Assembly (NCBI RefSeq): GCF_031877795.1
Contig: NC_133940.1
Coordinates: 4,713,985-4,777,984, forward strand
Reading direction: 5' to 3'
DNA length: 64,000 nt
Source of the DNA: Strix aluco
Taxonomy: Eukaryota > Chordata > Aves > Strigiformes > Strigidae
The position numbers and the translations under genes are program-made. The notes below the pieces were generated by a model. It was not told the DNA's origin, ran no database searches, and worked only from the letters and a program-made list of their open reading frames with translations. Shown here in pieces: positions 40,902 through 55,733 of this stretch. The first letter of the stretch is position 1. Each line of letters begins with the position of its first letter.

Positions 40902-41361
40902 TCGCAGCCAGCAAAGCTCAGCAGGGTCCAGCTGAAAGGCACTGGAGCCGATGAGTCAGGGCAGGGAGGCAGCGGGCTCTGCTGCACAGCGGGGTGGTGG
41001 CCCCAGGGTGAGGACAGCATTGTTCCTGTGCCCTGGGGCTCCCTCTCAGCATACAGCAGCCCCGCTGCCTGGGCTGTGCCTTCTCGTCAGTGGTCCAGCA
41101 GCCTTCCCCCATCCAGGGGTAGTGGGCCCTGCTCAGGGCAGGCTGTGCCCCAGGGTTGTGGTCCTGAGCTCTGTTTTCTCTGCACTGCCCTGGGGGTGCA
41201 TCACCCCCTTCCCTGGCTGCTACGGGGTAGGGGGCTACTTCTGCCCCTCCGCCCAGCTCCTCATCTGCCCCTGAGTGCCCAGCCTGGGACACTGCCCCAG
41301 GGGTGAAGCTGTCTGGGGGGGTGTTGCCTTCCCCAGCATTTCCTCAGCGGCTGCCTGCTTG

Positions 41362-44300
41362 CTACTCCCTGCAGCTCCTCTCTTCCAGCGTGTCTGTGGG
41401 TGTTTCGTCCTCTAGCTCCGGGAGCCCCTCAGCTGGCCCTGGTCCCTCTCTGGGTGGCCCTGGCTCTGGGGCTTCGCCTGGCTCAGCCCCGGTCACGCTC
41501 CCTGTGTCAGCTCCCTCTGCCCCACCGGCTCCCTGCTCCAGCCCCTGTCTGAGCCCTGCTGCCTCATCTTGCCCTACAGCCAGCTTTTCCACCTCTGCTG
41601 CTGGGCCCGCCGCCTCCTCCTCCGCCTCCGCCTCTGCCTCCTCCTCCTCCTCCTCTGCCTCCTCCTCCTCCGCCTCTGCCACCTCCTCCTCCGCCTCTGC
41701 CTCTGCCACCTCCTCCTCCTCTGCCTCTGCCACCTCCTCCTCCTCCTCCTCCTCTGCCACCTCCTCCTCCTCCTCCTCTGCCTCTGCCACCTCCTCCTCC
41801 TCTGCCTCTGCCTCCTCCTCCTCCTCTGCCACCTCCTCCTCTGCCTCCACCTCCGCCTCCTCTTCCTCCGCCTCCTCTGCCTCCGCCGCCTCCTCTGTCA
41901 CCTCCTCCTCCTCCTCTGCCTCCTCCTCCTCCCCCGCCTCCTCTGCCTCCTCTGTCACCTCCTCCTCTGCCTCTGCCTCCGCCCCCTCCTCCTCCTCCTC
42001 CTCCTCCGCCGCCTCCTCCTCCTCCTCCTCCTCCTCCTCCTCCTCCTCTGCCGCCTCCTCCTCTGCCTCCCTCCTTGCTCCCCAGCTCTCTGGTTCCACC
42101 CCACAGGTACCCAGGGTTGCTTCTTCTGACAGTCCCATCCCATCTCTTGCTTCCAGCTCTACCCCCACAGGCTGCCCCTGGGCTGCTTCTCCGTCTGGTG
42201 CTGCCCCTTCACACCCAGCCCCAGGAGTCCCTTGTTCTGCTTGCTCAGCCCCTGGTTGTTCCTTGGTCCCTGCACCCTGCTCCCCTTGTGCAGGGGTCTC
42301 TGGGACACCGAGCTCACCCTGGGGTGCCTCTTCCTGCAGCATCACCCTGTCACCCACCTCCCTCCTCTCCTGCCTCATGCTGACCCGTGGCCCCCGGGGT
42401 GGCTGGAAGAGTCCCTGATAGCGCTTCCGATCTTCCACGTGCTTCTTCCTCATCCTCTCCCCCAGCTGCTTCATCTCCTTCTTCACAGCAGCCGCCATGG
42501 AGGGGTCAAGGTTAGACGCTCGCAGGAAGTCCTCCCGTGCCTCCCGCTCATTCCAGACAGCAGCGTGGGCCTTCGCCCGCTTGAAATAGGCCTTGGCATT
42601 GTCTGCCGGGAGAGGAGAGACCCCCGTGGGGGTCCTGTAGCTCAGTGCCACCAGCCACAGGAGCTGGGGACCCTGGGGACAGAGAGCACAGGTGCCATCG
42701 CAGGCAAGGGAAGAGAGGGGGAAGACAGTTGTAGGTCGGGGTACTGTCATGGGCAGGGACATCTGGGGAGGTGATGTGCAGGGATCGTCATGCGCAAGGG
42801 GAACCATGGTGGGCAGTGGGAGCTGGATGGTGTGGGACAACATCATGGGCAGGGTGACCTAGAGGACACGGGTTGCAGGTGCCATTGTGGGCAGGGAAAA
42901 CCAGGGCAGGGGCAGGGGGATTTGGGACACAGGTTCTGCAGTGGACATGGGGATCCAGATGACCAAGGTACCATCACAGGTAGAGGGATGTGGGATGAGC
43001 ATTGTCATGGATGGGGGAGCCAGAGGACAGTGTCCATGGGGGCTATGGGCACAGCGGGGGGTGGGGGGTACCGTTGTGTTTCTGGAGGAGCTCCGTCATG
43101 TGCTCCAGCACCTCATAGTACTCGCCCAGCTCCAGCTGGCACTGGCAGTAGTTGAGCACCAGCGGCGTGACCAGGTTCTCCAGCTTCAGCCAGCCCTCTT
43201 CCCACGGCTTCTCCTGCCCCAGGGAGCCACAGTGGGTGGTTCACAGCTGCACCCAGGGCCCCCAGGGGAGTGCTTCACTGAGGAAACCCAGCCAGGGATG
43301 ACAGGAGGTGGCTGGGTCCCACTCACCTTAGCCTGGAGGTTCCTCAGGCAGATGACAGCCTCCTGGTACTTTGCCGCTGCCTGCCCAAACTCCTTGCGGA
43401 GGACGAGGCGGTTGCCCTCACTGTGCAGCACAGGCACTGCTGCCAGCTTTTCCTCCTTGCTCATCGCCCAGGTGTCCCGCTTGTACGCTGAGGGCTCCTC
43501 CACCTGCACAGGCACCAGGAGCTGAGCTGCCTGCCCCGGCAGCCCCTGTGCTGGCAGCCATCCCCACCATCCCCCTTACCCGGAACAACTCCATGATGAA
43601 GATGAGGGGCTGCGGTGTCCGCTGCAGCTCGTCCAGGTCGTCATAGCCCGTGCTGTGGTAGTCAAACATGTTGCCCATGCCGCAGCGGTGATTCTGCCCT
43701 TCCAGGGGGTCCTGGCCCTCTGCGATCCTCCGCATGCCCCTGGAGACCAGGGCGTACATGCCCGTGTGCTGCAAGGAGGGGGAGCACCCTGCTCAGCTGC
43801 ATGAGGCCAGCCTGCACCCCCTTCCTCTGGGGCAGCGCCCCTGCTGCTGTGGCTAAGTGACACCTGTGCCCCCTGTGCTTGCACCAGGCAAGGCTGGAGC
43901 ACCTCTGGGTGCATGGTGTTGTGCCCTGGCTCTGCAGAAAGGAGGGGGAGTGGGTGCCCACGGGCCCCTCACTCACGATGGCGTCGCACCAGAACTCGGC
44001 CACCTCCCCGGCTCTCATGGAGCTGAGCAGCGTCTCCCAGATCTCCAGCTTGAACATCTTGCCCACGATGAGCTCCATGGGGATGCCAGCTTCCCGGCTG
44101 TCATCGATCACTGTCCGCTCAAAGTCATCCTTCAGCGTCTGGAAGTGGAAGGTGATCTGCCCCAGAGAAAGCTCAGTGTCAAGCCGGGGCAGGCACCACA
44201 GTGAGAGCCCTCCATCCCCTCACCAGCCCCGAATCCCTCTGCCACGGGGCCAGGATGTGGGGCCAAGCCTGCTCCCAGTAAGGTGCTGGTTTGATTGGCA

Positions 44301-44979
44301 GCTCTCCATCCACAGCAGGAGATTGTGCCTCCTACCCACTTGCTTTGACAGCAAGCAGATGGTGGAGTATCTTAACACCCATCGGTACTACATCCTGCTG
44401 CTCTCTTTGGATCCCCCTTTATAACCCAGTACACGGCGCTCCCACAGCATACACCAGGACCTGGCAGTACCCACACTCATCTGCCCATACCCCTGGGCTG
44501 GGAAATCTCATAAACCCCCCCAGAGCTCCCGCCTTGCACCCCTCACTCCTGTTTGACACACATCAGGAAAGGCAGATTTCCAGCAACCCATCGTAGGTGC
44601 TGAGCTCCGACGGCCCCAGGAGCGAGGGAGGAGGCAAGTGACAGCACCAGTGCAAGGTGAAGGCAGTGGGCAGTACCAGCGGTCACTGTGAGAAAAATGG
44701 GGCTGCACGTGCCCAGAACAGCCCTTCCTGCCCCCGCCTTGCGAGGGATCTCCTGGAGATGGGACCTCCCCAAACCACAGATCTGGAGCTCAGCTTGTGA
44801 GCAGGGAATCTAACCGTAACGGGCAGGGTGTCGCACCCACTCCCCTCTCCTAGGGCTTTGGGGTAACAACCAAGACAACTTACCTTGCTCCCATCCTGCA
44901 ACTTCGGCAGCTCCCCTTGGCCTCCGTGCAGAATCTTCTTTTTGACCCCTTCCACATTCAGCAGGTAGGTTTCCTCCAT
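41362..44979 (-). CDS. AIPL1: AIPL1-like FKBP/TPR co-chaperone with long Glu-rich tail
   Basis: AIPL1 is the photoreceptor co-chaperone that, with HSP90, folds farnesylated PDE6. Exons in transcript order: 44979-44884, 44156-43977, 43768-43580, 43503-43327, 43213-43072, 42602-41362. Phases agree and give 674 residues, against 384 in human AIPL1 (from memory). The sequence follows AIPL1, not [12 protein letters not shown] and [10 protein letters not shown] in the FKBP-like domain (about 1-165), then KEKPWE in the TPR domain (about 175-332). Cys89, Leu147 and Trp72, residues I recall from the AIPL1 farnesyl pocket, are all present at the same numbers. The start is chosen by similarity ([14 protein letters not shown]). 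Residues about 333-674 are unlike human AIPL1; about 438-591 are almost only Glu and Ala with some Val and Thr. The tail stays in frame to a TAG stop. I cannot tell whether this is the orthologue of human AIPL1 or a second paralogue, since human AIPL1 lies on 17p. Confidence 0.92.
41610..42075 (-). repeat. AIPL1: Imperfect GAG/GAA/GCG-rich repeat coding the Glu/Ala tail
   Basis: On the - strand this is nearly pure purine, built of GAG/GAA with interspersed GC(A/G) and GT(G/A) codons, and encodes about 154 residues of Glu and Ala with repeated EEEVAE-like units. On the + strand it reads as CCTCCT-rich sequence. Its length is likely polymorphic and it is prone to assembly errors. Confidence 0.9.
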
Positions 44980-45475
44980 GGCCGCTCCTGCCAGCCCCCA
45001 GAAGCAGGTCACAGCCTGACACACATGGGTGCACTCCGGCCCTTCCCAAGCTCCCTGTCTTCCTCAGGGTATCTCCCTTTCTTGACTATCTGGACGCATC
45101 ATCTCCCAGGGCTGCTGCTGGCCTCTCCCTTTCTGTGCTGGGGGCAGAGCTTGGAAGCCTTCTCCCCTTCCCCTGCCCTTTAGGCTGCAAGAGGGATGTC
45201 CTGCTGTGGCACACCCTCGCTGACGCCCCTGGTGCCCTCCGTTGCGTTCTGGAACTGCCTTTCTAATCCTCTTTCCACCCTACCAGGTCAATCTGGGATT
45301 TGCCTGCCTAGTCTGTAAGGAATTAAAGAAACTCCATGATCAGGAGGGCCTTGTTCCTCCCACAGAGTGACAGCTCGCAGGGTCCCCTTCACACACAGTC
45401 TCCCTTTGGCCCAGCCCTGCAAGAAGGATTTCAGCAGTGCTGCTCTGTGCTCCAGAGACCAGAAGGGAACACACC
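44980..45475 (-). promoter_or_regulatory. AIPL1: Presumed promoter region of the AIPL1-like gene
   Basis: Only about 0.5 kb separates the AIPL1-like start codon from the end of the TAF7 gene, so its promoter must lie here (or inside TAF7). A TAATCC core at 45264-45269, the site bound by CRX/OTX factors in photoreceptors, lies about 285 bases upstream of the ATG. A single six-base core is weak evidence. No TATA box is clear. Confidence 0.3.
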
Positions 45476-45492
45476 AGGGTTGGAAACAGTAC

Positions 45493-45498
45493 TTTATT
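45493..45498 (-). terminator. TAF7L: Polyadenylation signal of the TAF7/TAF7L gene
   Basis: TTTATT on the + strand is AATAAA on the - strand, about 365 bases after the TAF7 stop codon and only about 515 bases before the AIPL1-like start codon. Confidence 0.75.
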
Positions 45499-45861
45499 GA
45501 GTCTGGTTTGCAGACACAAGCATGCCTCAAACACAAGAACAAGCTCCTGCCAGGCCACAGCCCACCAAGAAGATGCAGAAAGCTGCACTGCACTGTCCTA
45601 GGGAGAACTAAAGCCCTCTGGGAGAATGGTCCTGAATATTTACAGTAAATCCAGCGTTTCGGCTGCTCTCGCGGGCATAGCCTGACTCTTTAGCTGCCCC
45701 AGCCAAACCCAGCACGATGTATGTGAGAGCAGCTCTGGACACGGAGCCTCTAGCACTGCCCAGCAGCACATCTGGCAGAAGTGTGTGAGTACAGACTTCA
45801 GCACGGCAGATGAGCAACACTTCCAGCTCTGCTTGCAGGTACAGAGACCCAGGCCTGCTCC

Positions 45862-48800
45862 TCACTTCTCCATGAGGGACTCCAGCTGCTCCTGCAGGGA
45901 CGTCATCTGGGAAGAGGGAGGGAGGGATTGCAGTGAGGCGTGGCTGGGACTCACGGCAGCTCCAGCCCAAGCACTCAGGGTTCCTGCAGATCTTCCCCTC
46001 ACTAGGAGCTGCTGTGCCCGTATGTTACCGGAGCCGTGCCTGGGCACCTCTGCGGCAGAACTCACTGGGGAAGCTGCACAACAGGAACCCAGGAGTGGAA
46101 ACCTCCTGCCTTAGTGCCTGGTTAAAACTCAGCAGAGCTGCCCAGGCAAGAAATCTGCAACGAGCCTGCAGCTACTGCCTTTCTCATGCAGGTGTGCCAG
46201 TGGGTTTCTGTGTCATGTGTTACTCAGCAGCCTTGGACTGCAGACTCGACACGTTTTGGCTCACTGCACCTCCAGAAGGCTGCAGTCAACCCCATTTCCT
46301 ACACCTCCTTGTGTCTTGGGAAGCTCCATGCAACTACACATGAGGTACAACCTCACCTCACCTGTAACACCGGAGTTCAAAGCAGCTGGTGTGGTGTAAA
46401 CATTCAGGAAACTTTGTCAGAGGCCAAGCCTAGAACCGTGTTGTGCCCCAGTCCTTCCCACCCACTGGGGGATTTTCCTCACCTGCTGTTTCTCTCGCTC
46501 TTCCTGCTGCTTGAACTCATCCAGCACGGCCTGGAGACGGGTCTGCAGAGACAAACACGCCAGACCACAGTTACCAATGTGTTCTCAACTGAAGGGCAGC
46601 TGGCACACGTCAAATAGTGCAGCAAGTCCCAAGCTGCACTGACAACCAACCCCCTTACCTCCTGCAGTTTCATGGATTGTTTTGCCTCCATGCAGAAATG
46701 CTGGAGTGTGTATGGTCACACAATTATTTTTAACCCAGCAGGCAAAGGCCCCGCTGGCTTTTCCAGGGTAGCAGCTGAATCACCCTGCTGGATCTAATGG
46801 CAAGCCAGCGCTAAGCAGAAGACTTGAAGAGACCCCAGGAGAGCTCTCACCTTGAGGGCTAGGTTCTCCACTTTCATGATGAGATCTTCCTGGCGCTTCC
46901 TCCTGTCCTGGGTCTCCTGGAGTTTACTTTTCAGGTTGTCAATCTGCTTCTGGATCCCCATGACTGGAAGAGAGAGTGAGCTCGGACCCAGAGCAGCAGC
47001 AGAGTGGGCAGCCTGCCTGGCGCCCCGCTGACTCTGCTGCGCTCTGCCGCTCACTCACCTATTTGGTTGGACCCCTCGTTCTCCTGTTGCTGCCCATCGG
47101 ACTCATTCAGCTTGTCCTGCAGCTGCCTCTCCAAGTCCTCCTCAGTGTCCATGATGTTCAGGTCTTCGTCATCATGATGATCCCTCTCATCTTCATCTTC
47201 GCTGCTGCTGCTGATGTCATTAAATATCTCCCGCAGTTCATCATGTTCTAAAGGGTGCAAAAGGGAAGAGGAAAAACACAGCTGATGACCTCCCAGCACC
47301 CTTTGCCTGCCAGGAACCACGTAAGTGCAGGGTGCCCGTCTCAGCACCCTCTCTCCTTTGCTCTGCTTAGGGCTTACTCCAGAGAGGATGTGCCCAACCG
47401 ATTATTTAGTGGCTAGAACGAAAACAACAGCCTTCCCCACTGCACCTGAGGAGCCATGGCCTTGCTTATGTCCTGACATCCCTGGGGAGGAGATGTCCAA
47501 GCTGGTGAGCGAACCATGGTTGTCAACTTCTTTTGTTTCATCTTCAGCAATGACTTCCCAGCCTGACAGCAGGAACAGACGAGTCAAGGGAAAAAGAGGA
47601 ACACGAAAGATGCAGTATGACAAAAGAATGCTAGAAACTGCACATGATTACTGTCCCTCCAAGTCTGGCCTTGCAGCCAGGGACATCCAGGACAAACCAT
47701 CCCAGCCCCCTTTTTTGCTGACTTCCCCTCTGCTCTTACTTAAGCTCCTGCTCAGGACAACAGTACAATCTGCAAGGAAGGTCAAGAAACAATGAGCTTT
47801 CACAGAATCCCAGAATCATCTCGGTTGGAAAAGCCCTTGAAGCTCCTCCAGTCCAGCCATGAGCCTCACCCTGATCATTCCCAACTCCACCAGATCCCTC
47901 AGCGCTGGGTCAACCCGACTCTTCAACCCCTCCAGGGATGGGGACTCCTCCCCTGCCCTGGGCAGCCCATTCCAACGCCCAACAACCCCTTCTGCAAAGA
48001 AATACTTCCTAAGAGCCAGTCTGACCCTGCCCTGGCACAACTTTGAACAAGGCAAAGATGAAGCTCCAAAACTTCAGTGCCTCTTGTGTGCTTATCTCCC
48101 AGTCTCTCACACCCACACCAAGCTGAACTTGTCTCTCATTTCCACAACCTCCAGGGCACACACAGTGTCCTCTCCCCCGCTTGAGCTTTTTTTCTCCTAA
48201 AAGGATACGGACACTGACAGCTTCAGCATCTGTGCTCAGGAGACGCTTCACCTCTTTTTCCACATCAGGAGACTCGATATACTGGGCCAGAGAGGGGAAA
48301 GAGAACAGAGACACTGTTAAATGCCTCACGCACGCTGCTGGTGCTGATCAACTCCAACCCTCCACCTCTGGACAGAGCCATATTTCAACCCTCTCTTTTA
48401 TGCTTTCTGCTCAGTCTTTGCTCGTGCTTACCCTGAAAGTAATTTATGCACCTCCAGAAAGCAATCCATCCCTTTTGTACAGAGCTCCTCGGTGGGCTGT
48501 GTGCTCTCACTTTTCTACTTATACTACTTATGAAACGAGACTTTCCGTGTGTATGCAGAAAGTCCTTGAGGTACCGTTTCCTGATGGATGGTCAGTTCAA
48601 CTCCTTCCCATCTCATCCAAAAGAAGGTTTCATTTTTCACTTTTACATTAGCCGAGAATCTCAATGCAGTGACATCAAACCTCTCCTGTGGGCTATAAGA
48701 ATGTCTCAAGTAATTTGTTTCCCAAATGTCATGTAAAATAGCACTCCATCCTGTTCTCAGAAACTGCAAAGTAGAGAAGAACAAGTCTTCCCAACCTCAC

Positions 48801-51153
48801 GGTGCTGCATCTCCCCAACACCTTGCCTGGCTTCTGCATATGCACAGAGACAGTCTCTGAGCTCCATCTGTTGTCACTCCCCCAGCTGAAATGACAGTTA
48901 TTCTATTTGTAGTGTTCCTTGTCGGGGAAGTGAACGGGCCATGCATAGAGAGAAGATTTCAGCTGGGAAAGCAGGAATGAGTGAAGCCTCATTTCCATGC
49001 GAGTCTTCCTTTCTTCTCTGTGAGCAGGAAGAGATGCACTATGGCAAGGCAGCCGCAGGAACGGAGTCCAGCAGTTCTCTGCACAGAGGATTCTCCCCTC
49101 AGGAGCATCTTGGAAAACATGGAGGAAGCACCCAAAGAGGTGTTTAAATCTACTACCCTCCCTTCACCTTCATCTTGGGAAAGGAAACATGTGAAGCAAT
49201 GTTAAGAAATTACATGTTTTCTGGACTAATAGACAGTTACAGCTCTGAAGTCTCTGACTTCCCATCCCTTGGTTATTGCATCTCTATGTGTGAGAAGCAA
49301 CCCACCTTCTTCTTAGCTGTCTTCCGGAATCGTCTCTTTCGTACATTTTTCAGGGGAAGAGTGACTGTGACAGAGGAAACAGATTGCATGTGTCAGGCAA
49401 AAGGGAGAGCTGCATGCCAAAAGGGAGAAGGAACAGAGAGAGCACTGAAAACGGAGCAGCAGCACAGCCAGGACACGGCAGTGGTGAGTGCCCTGCACAG
49501 CTGTGGGGATACTGGTGTGGTGGGATGGAGGGGTTGGGCACAGCCTCTACTCACTGCCATGGTTCCAGATGAATTTCTTCTCTCTGTCCTTGTCCTTCTT
49601 CTTGTTTGCCTTGGGGTCAGTGCTCACGGTCTGCTCTTCCAAAGGGGGGTAGAGATCACCATCCACAGTGCAAACAAGCATCTGGAATCCCCACATAAAC
49701 ATAAAGGGTGCTTATCGTAATGCAAGGACAAAAGGATGTGAAAACTTTTCTGGAAAACGAACGGTGACTGCCCACTGCATGTTGTGAGCCAAAGGGACTC
49801 ACAGCACGGGGCACGAGAAACACAATGTTTCACACCCAGCTCAGTTCCTACCCAAACACAGCAGCAGTTAAGCTGTTACAAGCACAATCACATTTCATGC
49901 TTCAGAAATGGGATTTCTAAACCCCAAGCAGGGTGGGGAATTTTAAACTGCTAACATTGCAAAAACACAGAAACTGGCCACGTTACACGGGGTGTCCAGC
50001 TGCCAAAGCGTAGAAGGATTTTCCTGGAGACAGGAGCAAGGAATTAAGCTGTTGGGGCAGGCAAGAAGGACAGCCCATACCTGACAAATATCTGCTGTCT
50101 TATAGAAGGTTTTCTTGTCAATGGTTTTTAAGCTCTCGATGATGCAGGGCAGATCCACCAGCTTGGCTGCCAGCGGCACCCGGTCTACGCGGACGATCCC
50201 GTGGCGCCCATCCGCTGCGGAAAGCCAGGGGACAGGTTAGTGCTGTCACTAAACGGCTAAACTGAGCAACACATTCACAGGGAGCAGAAATTTCACAGGA
50301 AAACACTTGCAAGTGGCACAGCCTGTGGACAGTCAGAGGAGTTTTAAGATGCCCTGATCCTCACTCACCGTGTAGCTCAATGGTGAGCCTGTCCTTCAAG
50401 TTGACATTTCCAGACTGTACCGCTCGCCGCACGGTGGAGGCGTATTCCTGGGGAGGTTGGACAGACTTATAGCAGGGCTGGGTGTGCTTCCTCTGAGAAT
50501 CCCTGAAGGCTTCTATCCAACCTACCCAGCTTTAAACACCCCTGCCATCCCAGTGCAGAAAAACGACTGCAAGAGCTCCAATAAAAGCTGCCCCCTCCTC
50601 CCGACAGCATGTGAACCCTGCGGCTCTGCCGCTGCCAGCGCCCTTCACACCTCCTGACACCCCACGGCCGGGACAGAGGCGTGAGGCCCCAAACAACCTC
50701 ACAAATAGCATCGAGTGCGCTGACAGCCACAGCAACTGAAGACCCAGCACTGACTAAAGCTCTACCCGCACAGAAATTTCCTCTCTAACCCTCTAAGTTG
50801 TCTTCTGGGCCTCCCGCTCGGGGTGGCAGGAGCACCTCTGAAGAGGGGGTCGTGGAAAAATCTGTTCAAAAGAGTGGCCACGGGCTACTGAGAGGGCTTA
50901 GCAGTTCTACTGGATTCTGACTGTTGAGTTGATTTTTGTTTCACTCCCCAAGGTCAAAAGCATCCCCCCTGCTTCCCCGCCCCTCGCCAGGTGCGCAGCT
51001 TCCCCGCTGCCCCCCCCCACCTCGCCAGCCCCCTCCCAGCCCGGGGCTGGCCGCGCACACCGGGCCTGTGGCCGCGCCGCCTCTCACCGGGGGCAGCCGC
51101 AGCACGAACTGGCTCTCCAGCTCGTGCGGGGCATCGTCCTTGCTCTTACTCAT
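45862..51153 (-). CDS. TAF7L: TFIID subunit 7 (multi-exon TAF7/TAF7L)
   Basis: Subunit of general transcription factor TFIID in the nucleus; TAF7 binds TAF1 and restrains its acetyltransferase activity. Exons in transcript order: 51153-51088, 50447-50369, 50214-50081, 49681-49555, 49364-49306, 48281-48209, 47562-47446, 47247-47059, 46963-46851, 46542-46483, 45906-45862. Phases agree and give 353 residues, close to human TAF7 (349, from memory). The N-terminal TAF7 domain (about 10-180) has [17 protein letters not shown] and [11 protein letters not shown]; an acidic middle (about 218-275) has SSSSEDEDE; the C-terminus (about 285-353) is coiled coil, ending ESLMEK. Position next to DRP2 and TIMM8A makes it the positional counterpart of human TAF7L, but the protein reads more like TAF7, whose mammalian gene is intronless. 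A CR1 fragment lies in the intron at 47563-48208. A possible extra in-frame exon is noted at 46659-46700. Confidence 0.95.
47800..48048 (-). mobile_element. CR1 LINE 3' fragment inside a TAF7 intron
   Basis: The + strand starts with cacagaatcccagaatcat and ggttggaaaagcc, the reverse complement of a CR1 3' end, and runs through typical CR1 sequence to about ccctgccctggcacaact. About 250 bases remain. The sense strand is -, the same as TAF7. It differs from the copy at 8.3 kb and is likely another CR1 subfamily. It lies fully within the intron between exons 6 and 7. Confidence 0.9.
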
Positions 51154-51497
51154 CCCTTCTGCTTCAGCTCGGAAAACGCGACCCGGTCACCTCCTGCCCG
51201 GGCCGGGCGCTGCCGCCCAGGGCCGGGGTTGGGGCCTTTCCGGGGCTCGGCGCTGCGCCGCTGTGGGGCGACACCCGCGGCAGGGCCTGGCCGGCGCTCA
51301 CGGGAGCCCCGGGCTCGCCGCCGGAGCCTCCCCGGCCCAGCTCGGCCGGCCGCCGGCGGAGGCGAGGCCCGGTGCGCTGGCAGCGGCTGCCCCGCCCGTT
51401 CCGTTCCGTTCCGTTCCGTTCCGTTCCGTTCCGTTCCGCCCGGGGCCGGGGGAAGGGTGTTGGCGGCGCACAGGAAGCGCCCGGCGGCGGCGCTGCC
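51154..51497. promoter_or_regulatory. Head-to-head CpG promoter between TAF7 and NIPA2-like
   Basis: Only 344 bases separate the TAF7 start codon (- strand) from the NIPA2-like start codon (+ strand). The interval is very GC- and CpG-rich, has no TATA box, and sits in a wider island of roughly 50.95-51.77 kb. This is the usual form of a bidirectional housekeeping promoter. Both 5' UTRs must be short. Confidence 0.8.
51396..51438. repeat. (CCGTT)8 pentanucleotide repeat in the shared promoter
   Basis: Eight uninterrupted copies of CCGTT run from 51396 to 51435, followed by a partial unit. The array ends 60 bases before the NIPA2-like ATG, so it may be in its 5' UTR or core promoter. Confidence 0.97.
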
Positions 51498-55108
<3,611 letters not shown>

Positions 55109-55733
55109 CTTTCTGCTCCCACTGCTGGGCAGTTCTACTGCGAGGTTGAACAAGCTGCCTCAGCTGCTGCTAGCTACTGCTGCACTAGCAGGAGTTGGCA
55201 GTTAGCTGCCCTAGGTGTGACGGGTGACCTGCCGCTGCAGGGAGGCTGACAGGGACAGCAGCCTCCTGTGGCTACGGGCAGCAGCCCTGGGAACCACCCG
55301 GTTCCTGGAATCCAGAGCCTCTTCACTTCAGGTGTGGAGAGGGCTGCAGCACTAACACAGTGCTAACCCTTACTGAATGTGAGGACCACGCGTTTGGGGA
55401 GGCCTCACAGCATTTTTTAAAAATGTACTTGTTATAAAGATTAACAGTTACAGAATAATTTAACATTGCGCTAAGATTACACGGAGAGAAGATGGATGTC
55501 TGGCTTTAAAGATGACATACCCAGAATATTAATTCAAAAATTCCTCTGTCAAGTACTTGTTTTGCTCACTCTGCTAGAATTTATTTACAGATTCGCATCC
55601 AAGAACAGAATACAGCCAAAACTCAAAAACTTCAGTGGTGCTGCCACATGCTGCTGTGGCTCTTGGGGAGGGAGCAGCCCCTTCACGCAACATCTGCTGT
55701 GCAGGTTGATGAAGCACCTGCTTACCGTGTTCT

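Noticed and set aside
41303-42418. Long + strand open frame of 371 codons rich in Ser
   Set aside because: It is the reverse of the Glu/Ala-coding repeat of the AIPL1-like last exon. Open length follows from the GGA-type repeat, which has no stops in several frames. No start context, splice or similarity supports it.
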